From assembly GCA_947623455.1 (NCBI GenBank), contig OX392529.1, forward strand, positions 7,068,001 through 7,132,000: a DNA stretch of 64,000 nt, in the 5' to 3' direction. The DNA comes from Mimachlamys varia. Taxonomy: Eukaryota; Mollusca; Bivalvia; Pectinida; Pectinidae. Below the pieces are notes generated by a model, which saw only the letters and a list, made by a program, of their open reading frames with translations, was not told the origin of the DNA and ran no database searches. Below are positions 39,201 through 54,200 of this stretch, piece by piece (within the stretch, counting starts at the first letter, position 1; each line of letters opens with the position of its first letter). The position numbers and the translations under genes are program-made.

Positions 39201-42200
39201 CTACCACGACAGAATACATCTACCATGACAGAATACATCTACCATGCCAGAATACATCTACCACGACAGAATACATCTACCACGACAGAATACATCTACA
39301 GCATTGTGTATGTCCTAATAGTTACTTCAGTAGGAGAGATATGATTTGTTTTTGTTTAATTGTATATGTATACCTTTTTCGCCGCATCAGACAGTAGTCG
39401 TGTTCCAGTCGTGGCCCTGCTACCTATGATATTGATGTATACTGACGACGTAAATGTCCCTGCTGACCTTAGTCCTGTTGACAGGACCAGGTAATACTTG
39501 TACTTGGATTTTCTCTTGTTGTCTGCTAAGTGCTGATAGGTCCACTAGAAACAACACAATATCAAAGACATAATTTCACACTGATTAGTTGATTTTCATA
39601 AGTTACGAAAACCAAACATTTAAGCGAGTGTTCTTATGTAGCTTTTGAGATTTAGCCAAATAGAGAGAAATAGATAACACGACCAACTCCACAATCTCAG
39701 ACACAACAAATCTTACATACACACATGTGAGGACAAGGCTGGAACAGTGACATACATGTAAGTCATGCAGTGATATAAGTACAAATTAACTCAATAAAAT
39801 TAGAACATGATTTTTTTTAAAACAAACTATTAATTATAAATGTATTCTTTTCGGCAACAACAAATTCATGACAAAAATAAAGTAAATGAAAGCATTTAAA
39901 TAATAAAAACTGTGTAATATTTAAATAAAAACTGTGTAATATTTAAATAAAAACTGTGTAATATTTAAATAAAAACTGTGTAATATTTAAATAAAAACTG
40001 TGTAATATTTAAATAAAAACTGTGTAATATTTAAATAAAAACTGTGTAATATTTAAATAAAAACCGTGTAATATTTAAATAAAACTGAATCGCAGACTGT
40101 ATGCGAGTTATATATCGTATCGCACATTCCCGCCATATTGTTGAAAACCTAACCAATCACCAAGTGTCATTAAACCTTTCAACAAACTTAGAGCATGTCA
40201 AAGTTCACCGTATGAGCCAAACAAAACGCGTCTAGTATAGTCCATATATGGTTATTATTTTTGTCTATACAACTGTTATAATGATTAATTGACGCTTAGT
40301 AATTTGAATCACACAAATCTTTTTGTAGTAGAAATACATTGTAAGTGTTTATCATAAAAATCGACAAAGATAAAGAACATGTATTACTTATTATGCTGTC
40401 TGATCCAATACTGACCGCGCCGTCCAAACAATACCAAACAGTCATAGCTTATAATCATACTCACTAACTTGGAGTCCTTTTGATCGTAATATCTGAGGAA
40501 GGGAGACAACACAACCATGATGACCAGCACAGAAACAATTGTAGCCAACACGTACGGCGTGTCATTCAGTTTCTCGGAGAAATTCAAAAACACAGACCGG
40601 AAATCAATTGTGTCCGGAGGAATCCATTTTACACTGGCTGAAAAGGCTCCAAAGAAATACGATTCAAACGTGATTTCCGACGGACTTCCAGCAACAGCCT
40701 AAAATAAATAGCAACTTTTATGAAACCATTATCGTTGCTTGTCTGTTATTTAAAATTGACTTTCATGATAAAGTACACTGTTTACAAAATATCAATGTAA
40801 AGCTTTACGAGCCCCGATGGATTCTGTTTGGGTAATTGAGTATACAGTATATGCCACTACCATATTTATTGACACCCCGTGTGGGCCTCCATCAGCCCGG
40901 TTTCTCGTCAGCGATGACTTAAACTACTTTATAAGTTTATCATCCATGATAGGTATGGCCTCAGACTAAAATTAATTCTATAATATGTTACTACCAAAGG
41001 CAATCAAAATTTAAAATATTTGAAAACTTTGCACGGGGCCTTGTAGATATATTCAAACTGAACCCACAGTGAGCTGGAAAGTACCTCATGAGCTGCATTT
41101 AAGATTATTTAATTTGAATATCACTACCCTTCAATTATAAGGGAAAATACCAAAAATCGCAAAATATTAATGCGCAAGCCTCATCGCTCTATGTGTCCTA
41201 CTGCCAAACCAAACTTGAAAACTGTGTCAAACAAAAAAATAATTGCCAGAATAGTTATTTTTTTAACAATATTATGTAAAGAAGCATCTCTGTCATAGAT
41301 CGGCCAGGAAAAATTATTCAGTAACCCAACTGAAATGTCATTATGCACTACATTCGTGTACAACGACCCGGCAGTTTCCTTGTGGCCTGAAGCCGTATGA
41401 TCTCCTGTGGATAGTGATAATTTGCAAGATATATTAGCCAGCACTGATCGACAAGCTTGATACACAAGCATCAACCGAGAACCAAAGACATGCATATCAC
41501 AGTTGACCTATGACTGCGCTAGAGGTAAGGGGGGGGGGGATGTTGGCCGATCTTAAAATTTACAACATTCTGTTTTTTTCTGGCTATATATATACGGCAT
41601 TTAACGTTAGAAAAGCCAATTCAACACTATGGGTATTTGACTTTTTTGCACGATGAGGAAAATGATAAAGAGGACGCGAAGATACACAAATTGTACACGT
41701 ACTTTACCTGTGATCATATTGCTCTTTGTATTGATAAGGTTTTACAGGAAATAAACTCTTTTTTAGCTGTCTCTAAGTTGTAATGCTGTAGAGTTCCTAT
41801 ATCTAAGTTGTAGAGTTCTTACCTTAAGATCAGCCCTTGATTGCCATTTTCCAGCAAGGTCGTCCCAAACTTTCGGTTCAACAATACGAGTTGATACTTT
41901 TGGTACAACCTGGTGAATACTGCTGTTTTCTGAATAATGAAAAAGCACATCTTTATCTAGAAAATAGAAAGAATACAGAAGCGTCACTTTAGCCATAATC
42001 AGAACTTAACAATCATAAATTCAGGGGCAAAATATAAACAAAGAGAAGATTTACACGTAGACCCTTAGAAAGGGCCAAGTGAATAAAACTGGGTGTTATA
42101 AACACGTTTTCCAACATTTTCTAAATTACGTTTCTTTACGCATGTTGTAAACAGTTCACCACTACAATGTACCTCATTATGACTTTCGCGTAAACAAGTT

Positions 42201-45200
42201 CATAGTATTCCATTGGCATATTGATCGTTGGTCTGTATCAATATATCGTTTTATGATACTATCGCGTTGCTAATTTCTTCTGTTTCTTTAAGCGTATTCT
42301 ACAGGCATTCGACTGTTAAATTCCCGTAGCTACATTGTATATACCGTATACTATATACATAACAGGGTTAAGTATTTGTTTTTCTATTTGATACTTTTTG
42401 TTATTACTATCCTATGGAGACACTGAGGCCAACGGAACTTAAAATATAAATCACGTGGAGAGTTTATTACCTGATTGAAGGGATCTGCGGACTCTCGCGA
42501 TGCTCCCTACAAAGAAGAATGCATGATAAGTAAGAACACATGATAAACAAAAAAGAAAAGTCTGATGATGTCTAATCCATGCTTGTTCTTTCAATGTTTT
42601 ATCTTTTTAAGGTTTATGTATGGGCATGGTTGCTTAAATACAAAAAATGTATTTGATGTTTTTCGTCTTTTTAAAAGAGGAATTCCCGCCAAAGCAAAAA
42701 GACGAAAAGACGAAAAACCGCCAAAACGAAAAACCAAAATGACGCCAAAAAAGGAAGAAATAAGAAAAGACGCCATTTTCTACGCTTTGGCGTTATTTTC
42801 ACTTCAGTTTGGTGTTATTTCGTTATTTCGCTTTGGCGGGTTTTCGTCATTTTCGTTATTTACCTCTGACGTTATTTCGTTAATTCGCTTTGGTGGGTTT
42901 TCGCTTTCGCTTGTACAAACCTTGACATTTGGTCGTTATGATAACCGGAGTTGAAACGATCATTAGTTGGAGTACACTGTCTGTATATGTAAAGCTAAGG
43001 TCGTGCGGTCGGTACTTCGTCACTTCAGACTCTTGTCTTGTTAGCACAACCAGATCATAGTCGTATTCAGTAGGGAGACGAGTCCCGTAGTTCCCATAGA
43101 TCTGGCAGGATTCTGTGGAGGATATGTCTATGAAAACAATGACTGTCCCACTCTGGACCAGTCCTTCCGGTAACGCCATCAAGTAATCAGACCCAAGGGT
43201 AAGCATTTCCATTTGCACATCATTTGTACTTGAAGCAGATGAGAAATCCTTGATTTCTACAATAGAATTCTCCAGATCTGTAACTGGCTTTCCATCCCTG
43301 TCAAACACACCCACATTGACCACTGACGTAGATATGTTATCTTGTCCGATGTAGTGACGCCACCGGTCCTCCTTATAACTCATCACCTTCAACATAGAAA
43401 TGTTCATTGTAACTCATCACATTCAACATAGAAATGTTCATTTTTACTATCACCTTCAAAATAGAAATGTTCATTGTAACCCATCACCTTCAACATAGAA
43501 ATGTTCCTTGTTACTCATCACCTTCAACACAGAAATGTTCATTGTAACTCATCACCTTCAACATAGAAATGTTCATTGTAACTCATCACCTTCAACACAG
43601 AAATGTTCATTGTAACCCATCACCTTCAACACAGAAATGTTCCTTGTTACTCATCACCTTCAACATAGAAATGTTCATTGTAACTCATCACCTTCAACAT
43701 AGACATGTTCATTGTAACTCATCACATTCAACATAGAAATGTTCATTGTAACTCATCACCTTCAACATAGAAATGTTCATTGTAACTCATCACCTTCAAC
43801 ATAGAAATGTTCATTTTTACTATCACCTTCAACATAGAAATGTTCATTGTAACCCATCACCTTCAACATAGAAATGTTCATTGTAACCCATCACCTTCAA
43901 CATAGAAGTGTTCATTTTTACTATCACCTTCAAAATAGAAATGTTCATTGTAACCCATCACCTTCAACACAGAAATGTTCATTGTAACTCATCACCTTCA
44001 ACATAGAAATGTCCATTGTAACTCATCACCTTCAACATAGAAATGTTCATTGTAACTCATCACCTTCAACATAGAAGTGTTCATTTTTACTATCACCTTC
44101 AACATAGAAATGTTCATTGTAACCCATCACCTTCAACACAGAAATGTTCATTGTAACCCATCACCTTCAACATAGAGATGTTCATTGTAACTCATCACCT
44201 TCAACATAGAGATGTTCATTGTAACTCATCACCTTCAACACAGAAATGATCATTGTAACTCATCACCTTCAACACAGAAATGATCATTGTAACTCATCAC
44301 CTTCAACACAGAAATGTTCATTGTAACTCATCACCTTCAACATAGAAATGTCCATTGTAACTCATCACCTTCAACATAGAAATGTTCATTGTAACTCATC
44401 ACCTTCAACATAGAGATGATCATTGTAACTCATCACCTTCAACACAGAAATGTTCATTGTTACTCATCACCTTCAACATAGAGATGTTCATTGTAACTCA
44501 TCACCTTCAACATAGAATTTTAACTATCACCTTCAACATAGAAATGTTCATTGTAACTCATCACCTTCAACATAGAAATGTTCATTTTTACTATCACCTT
44601 CAACATAGAAATGTTCATTGTAACTCATCACCTTCAACATAGAAATGTTCATTGTAACCCATCACCTTCAACACAGAAATGTTCATTGTTACTCATCACC
44701 TTCAACACAGAGATGTTCATTGTAACTCATCACCTTCATAAAGAAATGTTCATTATAACTCATTATAACTCATTATAACCCACCAAAACTTTAATGTACA
44801 AATTGTTTTAGACACGCTTTGACGATATCTGATCATTCAATTATTTTTTTAGTTGATTCAATCAGTTAAAGTTTTTGAGTTTTATTAAGCACAAAACTCA
44901 ATCAGTTTACGTTTCGGATAGGGAGAAACGTTTAATTTGAAAAAACATATGAATATGCATGTTTTCCGTTTCAGTTTTCTCGAAAATTCATATTCATACT
45001 GATTCAATAGAAAATGAGTTGTATATGTACATTTTGCAGCCGTATTTCGCTGTATAACTGGACTTGATACATGTAAACCATGTCGTATCTTATATTCCCA
45101 CCAAAAGATAAACCAGCACGTAGCATTCAACCGCGTGATTAGATAGTAGTTTCGGCTGTTTGAATAAATACTATTGTTGGATTGAGATGTTTGTAGGTAT

Positions 45201-48200
45201 GATCCGATCAGCCAGAAACAGTGACAAGTTCATTACCTTTCTATCGGTGTATGGAAAGTTTGTGTTTTACTTTATTGAACTTTTTTCTCGGGAAATTTTG
45301 AACCTGCCTTTTAACGAAAATGTTATGGTGCTATCAACCACAACAAACGTTGAGACAGGCATACCAATCAGAACTAAACTGCCCTTCGATAGTAGTATAT
45401 GCTTGTTTCACCAACCAGAAAATATATGGTTATGCCTGATATCTGTTACAAAGTTAAACGACATAAAATAGGTTTTACTGGAGTGAGAGGAAGACATTCT
45501 TCTACGTTTGGGTTTGAACCTTGTGATGTCAATATGCATGTGTCTACTACCTAAAATACATGTATGAGAAAACTCAACATTCTAGCCAATCATATCCGGC
45601 TAGTTAGTTCGCACATAAACAAATAGATAAAAATGCCGATGCATAAAAGCAAATATTACCTAATCTATTTAGCATTGCAATGAGTAGGAAATCTATAAAA
45701 TGTTTGGTTTTAAGTCATGAAATGAATAAATTGTGGTCAAACAACTACATCTAAGGTGTCTATTTTCAGAAATTTCAGTTATAACTTATATAAACCTAGC
45801 AATTCCAGATGATATTATATGATATGCATCATCTTACACCTACCAATATATACCATGCCACACGCTTAGCGCCATTTACTCACACGTCATATTATAGATT
45901 TGAGCTGATTGATAGCAGTAATAATCACGATCAGAACAATTGCTACCTCCCTTGAACATCTGTCCATGCTGAATGGCAACCATTATTTGGTTATAAAGTC
46001 TTAATTTAGCATAGCCAAACGCAAAATTCAACTGCGATGGATACATCTATTGTTGAGAAAAGAAGTCGAACTTGTAATTATGCAACCCTTACTCTTACTG
46101 ACAGTAGATATGAACAGGGAATGACCATCACACCTGCACGGAGAGATCCTCCTTGCCAGCCACAGTTTAAGTGATATACATTGATCTTACCGACACAAGG
46201 ATACGTTGTTTGTATAAGATTTGCTGTAATGTCGATGTATGGTGAAATGAAATGCCGCCATATGATGCTCTGTAAAGACTTTTCAGGTTTTCTCCATCTT
46301 CAAAAAATATGCTCATTGATAGCCCTTCATTTTCAAAGGTACAGTTTGTTTTTTCAGTGTTATCATTCCGTATTGAATCTCCATTGTCTGTTTGGTCAGA
46401 GTTGGTCCTCATGAATGCCAACTTTGAAAGTTGGACAAGCACGCCTTCGAATGTAAGAATATCCTTCTGCAAACAAACAAGGCATGTTTCCCAGTTAACG
46501 TTATAGATCACACATATGATCTGATAAATCATAATTCGTAGCTTCGACTTCGAGTTGCTTTTGACGGCATGGATACAGCAGAGAAAACCACGTCCTGTAA
46601 AATTTGTTATAAACACAGTTCTGAAGATTAAATTAAACAAGCTACAGCGCTCCGAGTAATAGTATCCGCGGGATCGCCAAACTTCTAGACTGGCATCCAA
46701 ACCTATGGTCGTGCATATTATTACCAGGGAACATTCGAACTTTCGGCAACATAACGATATACTACTAGTCGTATACAATTACCAGAGTAACGCTAGACGG
46801 GAGTTCGAACCTTTGGTCTCATAATGTGATATTCTCGGCCATGAAGGGTTATCTCTTTGGAGTTTCACCAAATTTCAAACCTTCGTCCCCATAACGTTAT
46901 ATTATTGGCGTTACTGGGTTATCAAGTTGAAACTATAAACCGACATTCTAACTTTTGGCCTCCTAATGTTATACTATTTGTCTTACAGAGTCCCATTGTG
47001 GAACTAGACAGTCATTCGGACCTCTGGTCGTCTATTGTTATAATAACGATCAAATCGAGTTACCAGGGGTGATGATCATTCGGACCTCTGTTTGCCTATT
47101 GTTATAATAACGATCAAATCGAGTTACCAGGGTGATGATCATTCGGACCTCTGTTTGCCTATTGTTATAATAACGATCAAATCGAGTTACCAGGATGATG
47201 ATCATTCGGACCTCTGTTTGCCTATTGTTTTAATAACGATCAAATCGAGTTACCAGGGTGATGATCATTCGGACCTCTGTTTGCCTATTGTTATAATAAC
47301 GATCAAATCGAGTTACCAGGGTGATGATCATTCGGACCTCTGTTTGCCTATTGTTATAATAACGATCAAATCGAGTTACCAGGATGATGATCATTCGGAC
47401 CTCTGTTTGCCTATTGTTATAATAACGATCAAATCGAGTTACCAGGATGATGATCATTCGGACCTCTGTTTGCCTATTGTTATAATAACGATCAAATCGA
47501 GTTACCAGGGGTGATGATCATTCGGACCTCTGTTTGCCTATTGTTATAATAACGATCAAATCGAGTTACCAGGATGATGATCATTCGGACCTCTGTTTGC
47601 CTATTGTTTTAATAACGATCAAATCGAGTTACCAGGGTGATGATCATTCGGACCTCTGTTTGCCTATTGTTATAATAACGATCAAATCGAGTTACCAGGA
47701 TGATGATCATTCGGACCTCTGTTTGCCTATTGTTATAATAACGATCAAATCGAGTTACCAGGGTGATGATCATTCGGACCTCTGGTCTTATATTGCTATA
47801 CTAACGATCAACGATGATTGAATCCATTTTTACAATTTGTGACTCTACAGTAATAATGCTAATTAATGAGAAAAATCACAGCTGTATCAATTTTACATCG
47901 CTTTGTTATGTCAATACACTAGCCGTTATCAGTTGTACCAAAGGGTACATAGCCTACCTTGGTTATAAACGATGTGCACCCGTCACTGATGTCTGAATAC
48001 CCGCCAAGTATACTGAAGATGTAATGGAAATCTGAAATGAAATCCGAACGTTAATGAGATATAGTCCCCTATTCCCGTATGAAGTTATGAATGGAACTAC
48101 TTTTTTGACAATCCATCACGATCGACTATAACATGTACAATGGTTATACTGACTACAGAACACGAATTGTGCAATATTAAGATATATTTTTATCGACAAT

Positions 48201-51200
48201 GTTTCTGTCCACCACATTTGAGATTTATATTGGAATCAGTTTTATTTGTGACACTTCTGAACATTTACAGTAAAATGAATTACCATACATGTTTGTTGTA
48301 TGTATCATAGTCACGATGGACGTAAATGCTAGCCTATCTTAATAATGCTTTATCGTGTGTAAACGTACATGTATCTATATCATGTTATAGCAGATAATCG
48401 GTGTGGCTACCGTGATGCAGAGGTGTTAGAAACATACTGTAAACAGGCAATGTTATGCCGCAGATTTTTTCGATTTGTTTTATCCTGTCCTATTAGGGTA
48501 AAGGTATTGTGACGAGGATTATAAACTTATCATATAAAATATATAAACAATAGTCATATGTTCGTTACGTGTGATGGGGAAATTAACATTGTACAAACAT
48601 TTCTGCGAGCCAAAAGTTTTCTGGCAATGCAAGGCAGAAAATATATCCTGTTGCTGTCTACTGTCACACACAAATTGTCCGACTGTAGCCGACTGGCAAG
48701 GTGTATGATATTGTTCTCAAATCTAAGGTAAATATAGGCAGTAGAGATACCCACTTACTATATATGATCTCACACAACCTGTCCGACTCTAGCTGGCCGG
48801 CAGTCTCTGTGATATTGCTCTCAACTCTAACAATTAGTTCCTGGAATGAAATGAAATGCATGTACAGCAGTAATATCTAATGATGTGGTATCATTCATAG
48901 TAACAGAGTAATATAGAGTGTCCAGTATTGATGGAATACTATACAAGCATTATTTGAAAAATAAAATATTATTTTCTAGACAATGAATTGTAAGGTATAC
49001 CAAAACCTGTCCAGCTAAGGTCTGGTTTAGAAAAATCATTATTGTTCACTATTAAAGTATTTCATAGTTCAAACGCGAAATGATATAATACTTTATAGAT
49101 ATTTTGAAGTAAAACCACCTACCAAATGTAAACACATCTGTCGTGGATATGATGTTACCAGTTCCCTCAGTTCACTGGACAGATTGATGAGGTCAGTGTG
49201 ACTACTGTCCGCCGTGATACTGCCAAACATGGTCTCGAACTGGTTTTCTGTTATTATAATAATAATACTATACACCATTTATATAGCCCTCTATATCATT
49301 TGTAAAATTACTCTAAAGCGCTTCAGAACATGTGGATAATAATTTGATACGTACAAGAAGTTATTCTAAACTACGACCAACATGGACAGCTTACTACTAA
49401 GCTATACGATAAACGTGATGATTTCAATTTTCCGATCGTTAACTTTCCATTTCTTGATAGTAACATTCCTGCTTCTCCAACCTATGGTGTTTACATGTCG
49501 CATTTGATTCGGTATTCCAGGGCGTGCTCTAAATATCAGGATTTTCGTGATCGATGTCGACTGCTGACAAACAAACTAACAACACAAGGATTCGAGAGAT
49601 GCAGGTTGATCAGTACTATGGGCAAGTTTTATGGTCGCCATCTTTGTCTCATTGAGAAATATTCTGTATCTTTAAGTGATATGAAGATGGACGTTTTTGA
49701 GTATGCTCATTAGTGTGTTTACTTGTTGTGATTGACAATGATACTCGGTTCTCATTTTGAGAACTTGATGTTTGCTTGGATGTGACAAAGATTTACATGG
49801 CGGGTGTCGTCGATGAAGCAGAAGACGCTTACTCTTCCGGAACACCTCGTCTTATTCTCTTGTATTTTTGCAGGAGTCTCCATGTAAATCTTTCCTTTGT
49901 TCAATTTTGCCCCTTGTTTATTCGATTTTGAGTTTGGATTATGATTATGTTGACGCTTCGGTATTCTCTTATTTTATTACAATCTAAGCTAATATGTGAT
50001 GATATATAAATCCATATAAATACAAACTAGATAAATAAATGTCAGAATATACATGTCGTCTTAGTTGATACCCTCAAATGCAGACGTGAAAAGGTACTTC
50101 TTCAAATTTTTCTTGAATTTGGCCAGAGTATTTGTTTTTCGGATAGCGGATGGTAATCTATTCCACAACGTGGCCGAAACTCTCCCAAAACACCGGTTTC
50201 CATAGGTCACAGTAAAAGATTTCGGGACACACAACAAAGATTCTGTCTCCGACCTCATTGATTGTGACGGCTGATACAGGGTAACTACATGTAGCTCCCT
50301 TATGCACTGGGGAGCTGTTCCATCCAGTGCTTTGCATGTGTATACAATGTACCAAGATTTTGTACTGTGACCTGTATTGTACAGGTAACCAATGTAATGA
50401 ATACAGAACAGGAGTGATGTGCTCTCTCTTTCGTTAATATACATGTATTGATACAATTATCATCATGTCCAGGTAAACAAAGATTATAAGTTCACATGAT
50501 TATCTAGATCGTTCCAAAAACAGCTGTATATATGGAGATATATTGTTTCTCTTGTTTCTCTGTGTATAAGTTACGACTGTCCATGGTAAGAACAAGGTGA
50601 AGAACTTTTGTTCTCTCATTTCAAAGTTTGCAGTACTGGTCTGTCTGATGTGTCAATACATCTATGATCGTTGTGGTTGTATTACACACCTTCCTATGCA
50701 ATACAGTCACAGCGTGACGTCATAATGGTATAACAATGATATAACGTCACGAGTTCGGTAAAATCTGATGCCGAAAAGAGAAAAAATGCGACTTGATTAA
50801 ATTGAAACTTTTCACGACATTTTAGCCATGAACATTAGGAAGCCGATATCAGTTTTTCTTTGAAAACTTTGTTTGCAAATATGCTCTTTTCTGTGCAAAC
50901 GTTGTTTGCAAATATAGGGTATGCTTAATATCGCTGATTGATTAGTTTTCGTCAAAAAAGCTCAAAAGAAAAAAATAATATTTTCAAAACGTATTTCATA
51001 GTTTTTGTGCTTATTCGGGTAGTTTAAATGAGATCAATAGACAAACCCAACTCCCTGAGGTTTGTCACATTTGACAAACGCTTGACAAAGCCTCGGTTTT
51101 TACCAAATTTGAAAAAAACGGTTGGATATTCTCGTTCTGACACCCCTGATCATGAAACAGTCTTATAATCTTTCATGCAATTACAGTGGACGTTAAGTCA

Positions 51201-54200
51201 AGATGTACTGGCGTGACGTCACAAACCTCCACGCCGCCAAAGGCGATGCGATTAATTTAAAACATATACGAACTATGCATGGTTAGAATTTTGAGATCAA
51301 ATTGTCTGCGCAAACATTGTTTGCAATTATGGGATATTCTTGTGATATGCTTTGTATCCCCGACAGATTGGTTTTCGTCAAAACTGCCCAGGGGGAATGG
51401 TGTACATTTTCAAAATAGTTTCCGATCGTAACGTATTTGTGTTTTATTCCTTGTAGTTTATCCCGGTAGTTGAAATGAGAAGATGCTCTTACGTAACCAA
51501 ATGAGTAAGATAGGGAAATTCAACCATCGTTATTTTTATATCTTTGTAAAACACTCGGTAAAGCTGCGGTTTTGCCAAATGTCACTCTTTCCTGTTTGAC
51601 GCTTTCACACAGGAACAGGAAATATATAAGACGCTGTCAAAGTAGTTAGATTGAAATAGTGCTGTCTTGTTAAACTGTAACTACAAAATGTAGATTGTCT
51701 GTATCGAGTTTCTCTGGAGCGAACAACAATTCAAGTAGATTGTCTGTATCGAGTTTCTCTGGAGCGAACAACAATTCAAGTAGATTGTCTGTATCGAGTT
51801 TCTCTGGAGCGAACAACAATTCAAGTAGATTGTCTGTATCGAGTTTCTCTGGAGCGCACAACAATTCAAGTAGATTGTCTGTATCGAGTTTCTCTGGAGC
51901 GAACAACAATTCAAGTAGATTGTCTGTATCGAGTTTCTCTGGACGCACAACAATTCAAGTAGATTGTCTGTATCGAGTTTCTCTGGAGCGCACAACAATT
52001 CAAGTAGATTGTCTGTATCGAGTTTCTCTGGAGCGAACAACAATTCAAGTAGATTGTCTGTATCGAGTTTCTCTGGACGCACAACAATTCAAGTAGATTG
52101 TCTGTATCGAGTTTCTCTGGAGCGAACAACAATTCAAGTAGATTGTCTGTATCGAGTTTCTCTGGAGCGAACAACAATTCAAGTAGATTGTCTGTATCGA
52201 GTTTCTCTGGAGCGAACAACAATTCAAGTAGATTGTCTGTATCGAGTTTCTCTGGACGCACAACAATTCAAGTAGATTGTCTGTATCGAGTTTCTCTGGA
52301 GCGCACAACAATTCAAGTAGATTGTCTGTATCGAGTTTCTCTGGAGCGAACAACAATTCAAGTAGATTGTCTGTATCGAGTTTCTCTGGACGCACAACAA
52401 TTCAAGTAGATTGTCTGTATCGAGTTTCTCTGGAGCGAACAACAATTCAAGTAGATTGTCTGTATCGAGTTTCTCTGGAGCGAACAACAATTCAAGTAGA
52501 TTGTCTGTATCGAGTTTCTCTGGAGCGAACAACAATTCAAGTAGATTGTCTGTATCGAGTTTCTCTGGAGCGAACAACAATTCAAGTAGATTGTCTGTAT
52601 CGAGTTTCTCTGGAGCGAACAACAATTCAAGTAGATTGTCTGTATCGAGTTTCTCTGGAGCGAACAACAATTCAAGTAGATTGTCTGTATCGAGTTTCTC
52701 TGGAGCGAACAACAATTCAAGTAGATTGTCTGTATCGAGTTTCTCTGGAGCGAACAACAATTCAAGTAGATTGTCTGTATCGAGTTTCTCTGGAGCGAAC
52801 AACAATTCAAGTAGATTGTCTGTATGGAGTTTCTCTGGAGCGAACAACAATTCAAGTAGATTGTCTGTATCGAGTTTCTCTGGAGCGAACAACAATTCAA
52901 GTAGATTGTCTGTATCGAGTTTCTCTGGACGCACAACACGTCAATGAGCTGTATTGCAAGCTGTACTTTATACATTGTTATAACTCTTCCTACATTATAA
53001 ACTAAAAAGAAACTTTTAGACAGCCTTCGTTTAAAAAAAACCGGATATTTTCAAAATGGTAGCCAGTCAAAACGTACATTTGTATTTTAATCATTTTAAG
53101 CTTATTCAGGTAGTAGAAATGAGAGAAAAATACTCTTTCATGACCAAAGATGTAAGATAGGGAAATTCCACATTCGGGATTTTCAAAAATGGCAAAACCC
53201 TTGACCGTCTCAGCCATTTACATTACAAAAATTATACATACACTGTACATGTATCTGTTTGACAATCACAACCTCCTAAGTTTGACGTCTACACATTTAT
53301 GTGAAAATATTTTTCTCTAACCTCTTAGTGATTCTTCGTCAAAACAATGGACTAAACAATGTATCGTTTACCTAGGTTGATGACATAAAGTAAACATGGT
53401 GAGATCCCTACCTATTTGAGCGTGAAGTGTTTGTGTCGTTTGCAACACCGCTTGGGCTGGCACAGGGGGAGCGGTTTCGACATTTACGATGATCGGGTTA
53501 GTTTTGACAACTGACAAAATCGAAGTAAACTGATCATAAATTGTAACTTCTTCAGAAACAGTAGAGGTCGCCACTGGCTGATGAGCAGCGCTAACAGTAA
53601 CATAATGGGTAGTAGAAGATGGCATGGGTGGAGGGTCGGTGGTAGAGATCCATGTTTGTGTGGGAGAAATCGGTGCAGCACACGGGTCACTGTATGGTCC
53701 AGTCACTCTGCTGATAACGTTCACCGCTGTATTGAATATGGCTGTGAAACATAAAAATAAAGTTTTTTTTTTCAACTGTGAAATAAATGTGCGACCGTCA
53801 ATCCTATGCGAGGGTGTTGAGAGGATAAATAGAGAGTTGATGGCATTGTGTTCCAATTCAACTCCAATGAGCGATATTCAGTTTTTAAAATTGAATTGCA
53901 TGAAAAAAAGGCTCACTTCAACTTTGCTGTAATAAACTAGCTAAGATTCATTTGTAATTCCACCTCGGGCCCTGTACAGCGAGAATTTCCAAATGAACAA
54001 GACAGATGTCTGGTGTGGTTATATTGTTGCTAGTATACTGTGTCTGTCGCCAGACCTAGGTGTGTGAACTTACTGTCAACTTGTAAGATACCCAGCGATA
54101 AATACTGCTGATTCTTAACATATCTGCCGTAAAGTCATTTTCACACATATTTATAACTCTCGTTATCCAGGTTATCACGGAGGATCTTACTGTTCGAGAA

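Noticed and set aside
38039..39344. Plus-strand frames of 174 and 222 codons
   Set aside because: 19-bp array read in three successive frames.
41181..41495. Minus-strand frame of 104 codons as an extra GPS exon
   Set aside because: No GPS motif, no clear acceptor, and exons 9 and 10 join in phase 0 without it.
45160..45471. Plus-strand frame of 103 codons
   Set aside because: No recognisable motif, inside an intron on the opposite strand.
51670..53005. Long frames on both strands with 15-residue repeats
   Set aside because: 45-bp array; the 44-bp units switch frames repeatedly.
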